From the NCBI GenBank assembly GCA_903824665.1, contig CAIJXT010000011.1, forward strand, positions 186,001 to 250,000: 64,000 bases of DNA, written 5' to 3'. The position numbers were made by a program, and so were the translations under genes. Positions 63,212-64,000 of the stretch are shown one piece after another; the first letter of the stretch is position 1; each line of letters begins with the position of its first letter. The notes under the pieces are model-generated. The model searched no databases and was not told the DNA's origin. It worked only from the letters and a program-made list of their open reading frames with translations. Source of the DNA: an uncultured Bacteroidota bacterium (GTDB taxonomy: Bacteria > Bacteroidota > Bacteroidia > Chitinophagales > Chitinophagaceae).

Positions 63212-64000
63212 CTATTTTGATGATGTTTTGCCACGCATCATTTCGGCTTTCAGTTCCTCAATGTCGCTTTTCATTTTTGCTGTTTCAGCTACTATGTCTG
63301 ATTTCAGGATGTTGTTTTCCGTTTTCTGGTCAGCAAGTTGCGCCTTCAACAATTGGTTTTCTTTCTGCAATTCCTCTGTACGTTTGATAAGTGCCTGAAT
63401 TGCTACAAAGCTCACACCTTCCATATCTGCCTGATTGATGGTGGTATCATTGCCCACGGTGCCATAACTATCCTTGCCAAAGGCTGCATAGAAATCCTGT
63501 GCCATTGGGCCGTAGTGGCGGAACGATTTAGGGTCCTGTCCTTTGTAGTTCCAACTTGTCAGGTTGAACTTGGCAATTTTATTCAGGAAGGCTTCCCCGT
63601 CAACTGCTGTGAAATTCTCCTTTTTGCGAACGTCTGATATGGTTGCCCAGCTATTGCCGCCGGGTGCTATCTGTGCACCAATGGTTGCATCAGCATCGGA
63701 GTACAACTTATAACCGTTACTAAAGCGCATCATCATCTGATGGGTCGTATCGTTGCTGTGAGTGGTGCCAAAAGAACTCCTGTCACCGATAGCAAAAGAT
63801 CCTACTCTGCCATCTGTGCTTACATAGTTTCCCAAAGCTGTAGAATAATTGCCGCTGGCGGTTGTATAGCTACCCATAGAAGTGCTGCTTAAACCGCTTG
63901 CCGTTGTAACGGTACCTGTAGCTGTAGACACATCGCCACTTGCAGTTGTTCCTGAGCCCATTGCTGTAGAAATGTCGCCACTTGCTGTTGTATTGTACCC
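63212..64000 (-). CDS. S74-chaperone, YadA-head-like repeat protein (partial, runs off right edge)
   Basis: The C-terminal 262 residues are in the window; the frame stays open to the edge. The N-terminal visible part is repeats of about 14 residues (TASGxxSTAxGxxT), which resemble trimeric YadA-head or tail-fibre repeats. Then WATISDVRKKENFTAVDGEAFLNKIAKFNLTSWNYKGQDPKSFRHYGPMAQDFYAAFG matches the peptidase S74 intramolecular chaperone domain. A C-terminal coiled coil ends it (ALIKRTEELQKENQLLKAQLADQKTENNILKSDIVAETAKMKSDIEELKAEM). In phage fibres S74 domains trimerise the protein and then cleave off. It is upstream of, and probably co-transcribed with, the Ig-repeat protein. Confidence 0.85.
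   Translation of the reverse strand, partial: GYNTTASGDISTAMGSGTTASGDVSTATGTVTTASGLSSTSMGSYTTASGNYSTALGNYVSTDGRVGSFAIGDRSSFGTTHSNDTTHQMMMRFSNGYKLYSDADATIGAQIAPGGNSWATISDVRKKENFTAVDGEAFLNKIAKFNLTSWNYKGQDPKSFRHYGPMAQDFYAAFGKDSYGTVGNDTTINQADMEGVSFVAIQALIKRTEELQKENQLLKAQLADQKTENNILKSDIVAETAKMKSDIEELKAEMMRGKTSSK

Overview
This window looks like chromosome from a member of the Bacteroidota, most like the Chitinophagaceae or a related environmental group. The evidence is a TonB-dependent receptor with a carboxypeptidase-regulatory-like N-terminus, many secreted proteins ending in type IX secretion (T9SS) sorting domains, DUF2911, DUF2141, MbnP and YHYH families, and repeated TAnnTTTG -7 promoter boxes. 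No rRNA, tRNA, CRISPR array or insertion sequence was seen.

Layout: 1-10 kb holds the start of a secreted protein, a TonB-dependent receptor, a PfkB kinase, a LolA-like protein, a sugar aminotransferase-fold enzyme with His at the Lys position, a class A penicillin-binding protein and a DUF2911 protein. 10.3-16.9 kb is a two-gene unit: a secreted protein with two tandem ice-binding (DUF3494) modules and 11 Ig-like repeats, then an OmpA-type protein. 17-21.5 kb (minus strand) is a tightly coupled ECF sigma / membrane protein / Spy-like sensor / MbnP / MauG-like dihaem peroxidase operon with a YHYH protein downstream, best read as a copper-responsive module. 21.7-31.4 kb has a Kelch protein, a methyltransferase, an amino-acid permease, a ParE-type toxin-antitoxin pair, an orphan efflux adaptor, a malic enzyme-phosphotransacetylase fusion, the SRP RNA gene and DNA polymerase III delta'.

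31.4-40.4 kb carries an ABC-F ATPase with one canonical ATP site, DUF2141, a dihydrofolate-reductase-like protein, an EamA transporter, a T9SS surface protein, argS and two small unknown proteins. 40.4-41.2 kb is non-coding with a palindromic operator candidate and a cluster of TGCGCA repeats. 41-50 kb holds two methyltransferases, an MpaB-type oxygenase and a 1737-residue kinase-ATPase-GAF-adenylate cyclase protein. 50-64 kb (minus strand) is a surface-adhesin region: a 3013-residue protein with a probable seven-bladed propeller, a LamG domain and two repeat arrays, a 1268-residue relative, and the C-terminal part of an S74-chaperone, tail-fibre-like protein.

The most distinctive units are the MbnP/MauG/sigma operon, the kinase-cyclase fusion, the double ice-binding adhesin with its OmpA partner, and the giant modular adhesin pair. 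All functional statements rest on motif recognition by eye; no database search was run.
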